Shown here: positions 33,411 through 34,338 of the stretch, piece after piece
Layout: each line of letters starts with the position of its first letter
How positions within the stretch are numbered: position 1 is the first letter of the stretch
Assembly: GCA_023265025.1 (NCBI GenBank)
Contig: JAHFUP010000057.1
Coordinates: 1 to 34,338, forward strand
DNA from: Acidimicrobiia bacterium
GTDB taxonomy: Bacteria > Actinomycetota > Acidimicrobiia > Acidimicrobiales > AC-14
Length of the DNA stretch: 34,338 nt
Direction: 5' to 3'
Notes under the pieces: model-generated
The model's input: the letters and a program-made list of their open reading frames with translations, nothing else
What the model was told of the DNA's origin: nothing
Databases searched by the model: none
Translations under genes and position numbers: made by a program

Positions 33411-33695
33411 CTACTCCGGCGGTCCGCTCGCTCTCAATCGCTCGGCGTCCCGCCGTAGACGGCGCTCCGCGCCCCATCCCTGCAACGCCTGCAACCCGCA
33501 CAAGCCGGGCGTGCCCATCAGGATGTTGGCCTCCGCTGTGTGCCCGGTCATATACAGAGCCCCTGGAATGACAAGCAGGACATGCCCCGCCACGAGCCAT
33601 CGCCGCCACCATCGCGCCCACTTCTGGTCATCTTCGACCGATCGGTAGAGGCCCAGCCGACGGTCGATGTCGTCCAGCCGTTCACCGAGCCTCAC
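33411..33695 (-). CDS. Small two-helix membrane protein
   Basis: A 94-residue protein with a charged N-terminus (MRLGERLDDIDRRLGL), two hydrophobic segments (about 33-50 and 55-72) separated by a short turn (TGHTAEAN), and a basic helical C-terminus (RRLRRDAERLRASGPPE). Both ends are probably cytosolic. I recognise no family. The GTG at 33695 lies 7 nt behind TACGCT, matching the leaderless pattern of neighbouring genes and supporting a real gene, although it is short. It lies 57 bp upstream of the HhH-GPD gene. Confidence 0.55.
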   Translation of the reverse strand: MRLGERLDDIDRRLGLYRSVEDDQKWARWWRRWLVAGHVLLVIPGALYMTGHTAEANILMGTPGLCGLQALQGWGAERRLRRDAERLRASGPPE

Positions 33696-33702
33696 AGGCT
33701 CA

Positions 33703-33708
33703 AGCGTA
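33703..33708 (-). promoter_or_regulatory. Putative -10 box TACGCT for the small membrane protein
   Basis: TACGCT on the minus strand ends 7 nt before the GTG at 33695. Confidence 0.4.
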
Positions 33709-33776
33709 CGGCTTCGCTCCGATCACAATCACCGAACCGCTGCCGTGGGTCCGGACGGGCGATGAGGACTCCATGG

Positions 33777-33878
33777 TCAACAAAGGTGCTGGTCGAGCAG
33801 CATCCCGATCAACAGGGCGAGCGGGTCGTCCTCGAGCAGCTGGTCGGCGGCACGATCGCCCGTCAGGGGGAGCTTCAT
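33777..33878 (-). pseudogene. Truncated 5' end of a second HhH-GPD gene
   Basis: An ATG-initiated frame of 33 codons encodes MKLPLTGDRAADQLL and, 16 residues in, EDDPLALLIGMLLDQ, then HLC and a stop. The first 30 residues align without gaps with the N-terminus of the HhH-GPD protein at 32761-33354, but many codons differ at silent positions, so it is a diverged homolog and not a recent copy. The match ends abruptly at LLDQ, where the longer protein goes on with QVPMEKAF. A TACCCT box 7 nt upstream (33886-33891) is preserved. Confidence 0.75.
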
Positions 33879-33948
33879 CGGGGCGAGGGTAGCTCGGGCT
33901 TCCTGGGTGAGCCTCGGGTAGGCGGTCGGCGGTTGACCTCTCGCCCGC

Positions 33949-34236
33949 TCACTGGTCGCTAGATCGAGAAACGATGGACTTGATTGCGATTATTCCGTGA
34001 GGTGGTCCCAAGCCCAGCGGCACCGCCAACACATCAAAAGCGACCCGTTCGTCGTTTGGACCTACAGCGACCTGAAGTCCGTCGCTGGTATAGCCCACAA
34101 CTGCTGGGGGTCCGGTGTGCTCTAGGTTTTTCGCCCACCGCTCAAGAGCGTCGTCGTGGTGGGTAGGCGGTTTGTCGGCTAAGAGCCACCCACGGAGCGC
34201 CTCTGCGAAATCCGCCGCGAACTCTGGAGCCGTCAC
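33949..34236 (-). CDS. Hypothetical protein of atypical composition
   Basis: A 95-residue soluble protein with an N-terminal helix (APEFAADFAEALRGWLL), then WAKNLEHTG and a beta-rich half (VVGYTSDGLQVAVGPNDERVAFDVLAVPLG). I recognise no family. Its GC content and third-position GC are clearly lower than in the rest of the window, as are those of the gene end just upstream. Its GTG start follows the TAG of that gene directly with no gap, so the two are probably one operon. The small size and composition would fit an accessory immunity or antitoxin-like pair, but nothing in the sequence shows this. Confidence 0.6.
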   Translation of the reverse strand: MTAPEFAADFAEALRGWLLADKPPTHHDDALERWAKNLEHTGPPAVVGYTSDGLQVAVGPNDERVAFDVLAVPLGLGPPHGIIAIKSIVSRSSDQ

Positions 34237-34338
34237 CTACGACTTCGGTAGACCAAACTCTTTCCGAACCGCCTCGAACTGTTCTTCGACGGACGGCATC
34301 TGCCGAAATGAACCATCAGCGATCATGCGCTCGTACTG
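34237..34338 (-). CDS. Partial gene at the window edge (C-terminal 33 residues)
   Basis: The visible end reads YERMIADGSFRQMPSVEEQF and closes with VRKEFGLPKS before TAG at 34239-34237. The rest lies outside the window. It directly abuts the start of the 33949-34236 gene and shares its lower GC. It is charged and helical, with no recognised motif. Confidence 0.5.
   Translation of the reverse strand, partial: QYERMIADGSFRQMPSVEEQFEAVRKEFGLPKS

Overview
The window is about 34 kb of very GC-rich chromosome with tightly packed genes, 4-bp ATGA/GTGA stop-start overlaps and strong G/C preference at third codon positions. A DUF3499 gene, a DUF3105 gene, a Trm112-like gene inside a phosphomannomutase/isomerase operon, a Rieske-type ferredoxin inside a suf cluster, and many start codons 6-9 nt behind a TANNNT box (the leaderless layout common in actinobacteria) all point to the phylum Actinomycetota. 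I infer a deep-branching lineage such as Acidimicrobiia. There are no rRNA or tRNA genes, CRISPR arrays or insertion sequences in the window.

Layout. 1-510: a C-terminally broken comF and a perfect 42-bp palindrome. 516-4467 (-): manB, Trm112-like, bifunctional phosphoglucose/phosphomannose isomerase and ahcY in one operon. 4500-9180: a GT2 enzyme facing a GT39-like and a giant polytopic GT-C-like membrane protein. 9244-12366: a zinc-ribbon miniprotein, an L,D-transpeptidase lipoprotein and an FtsX/MacB-type ABC pair. 12479-15556: a tiny ORF, a CPBP protease, DUF3499 and divergent ftsH. 15581-17966 (+): sufD, Rieske ferredoxin, sufC. 17975-22922: a second L,D-transpeptidase, DUF3105 protein, divergent thioredoxin-like protein, then an MFS exporter with an isocitrate-lyase/PEP-mutase enzyme and a small lipoprotein. 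22933-25515 (-): a second suf cluster with its own sufC, sufS and sufU. 25562-30837: an HEXXH lipoprotein with coiled coil, glycogen-debranching-type glucosidase, MBL-fold hydrolase, acyl-CoA dehydrogenase and a membrane-anchored unknown. 30838-31126: an unusual non-coding stretch with RNA-like structure. 31127-34338: an alpha/beta hydrolase lacking the expected nucleophile, a HhH-GPD/thiS/thiE operon, a small membrane protein, a truncated second HhH-GPD copy and two genes of lower GC at the right edge.

How the genes fit together. The manB/isomerase genes supply sugar phosphates, and the GT2 plus two GT-C-like membrane enzymes could use them through polyprenyl-phosphate sugars for envelope glycosylation. 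The L,D-transpeptidases, FtsX-like transporter, FtsH and lipoproteins are envelope functions. The two suf clusters together give SufD, two SufC paralogs, SufS, SufU and a ferredoxin, but no sufB.

The most unusual signals are the 30.84-31.10 kb stretch (17-nt complementarity to the 16S rRNA 3' tail, a 14-codon ORF, a possible three-way junction and a strong hairpin terminator) and a family of long palindromes at gene 3' ends (451-510, 28641-28690, 31889-31936). All calls come from reading the sequence; no database search was possible.
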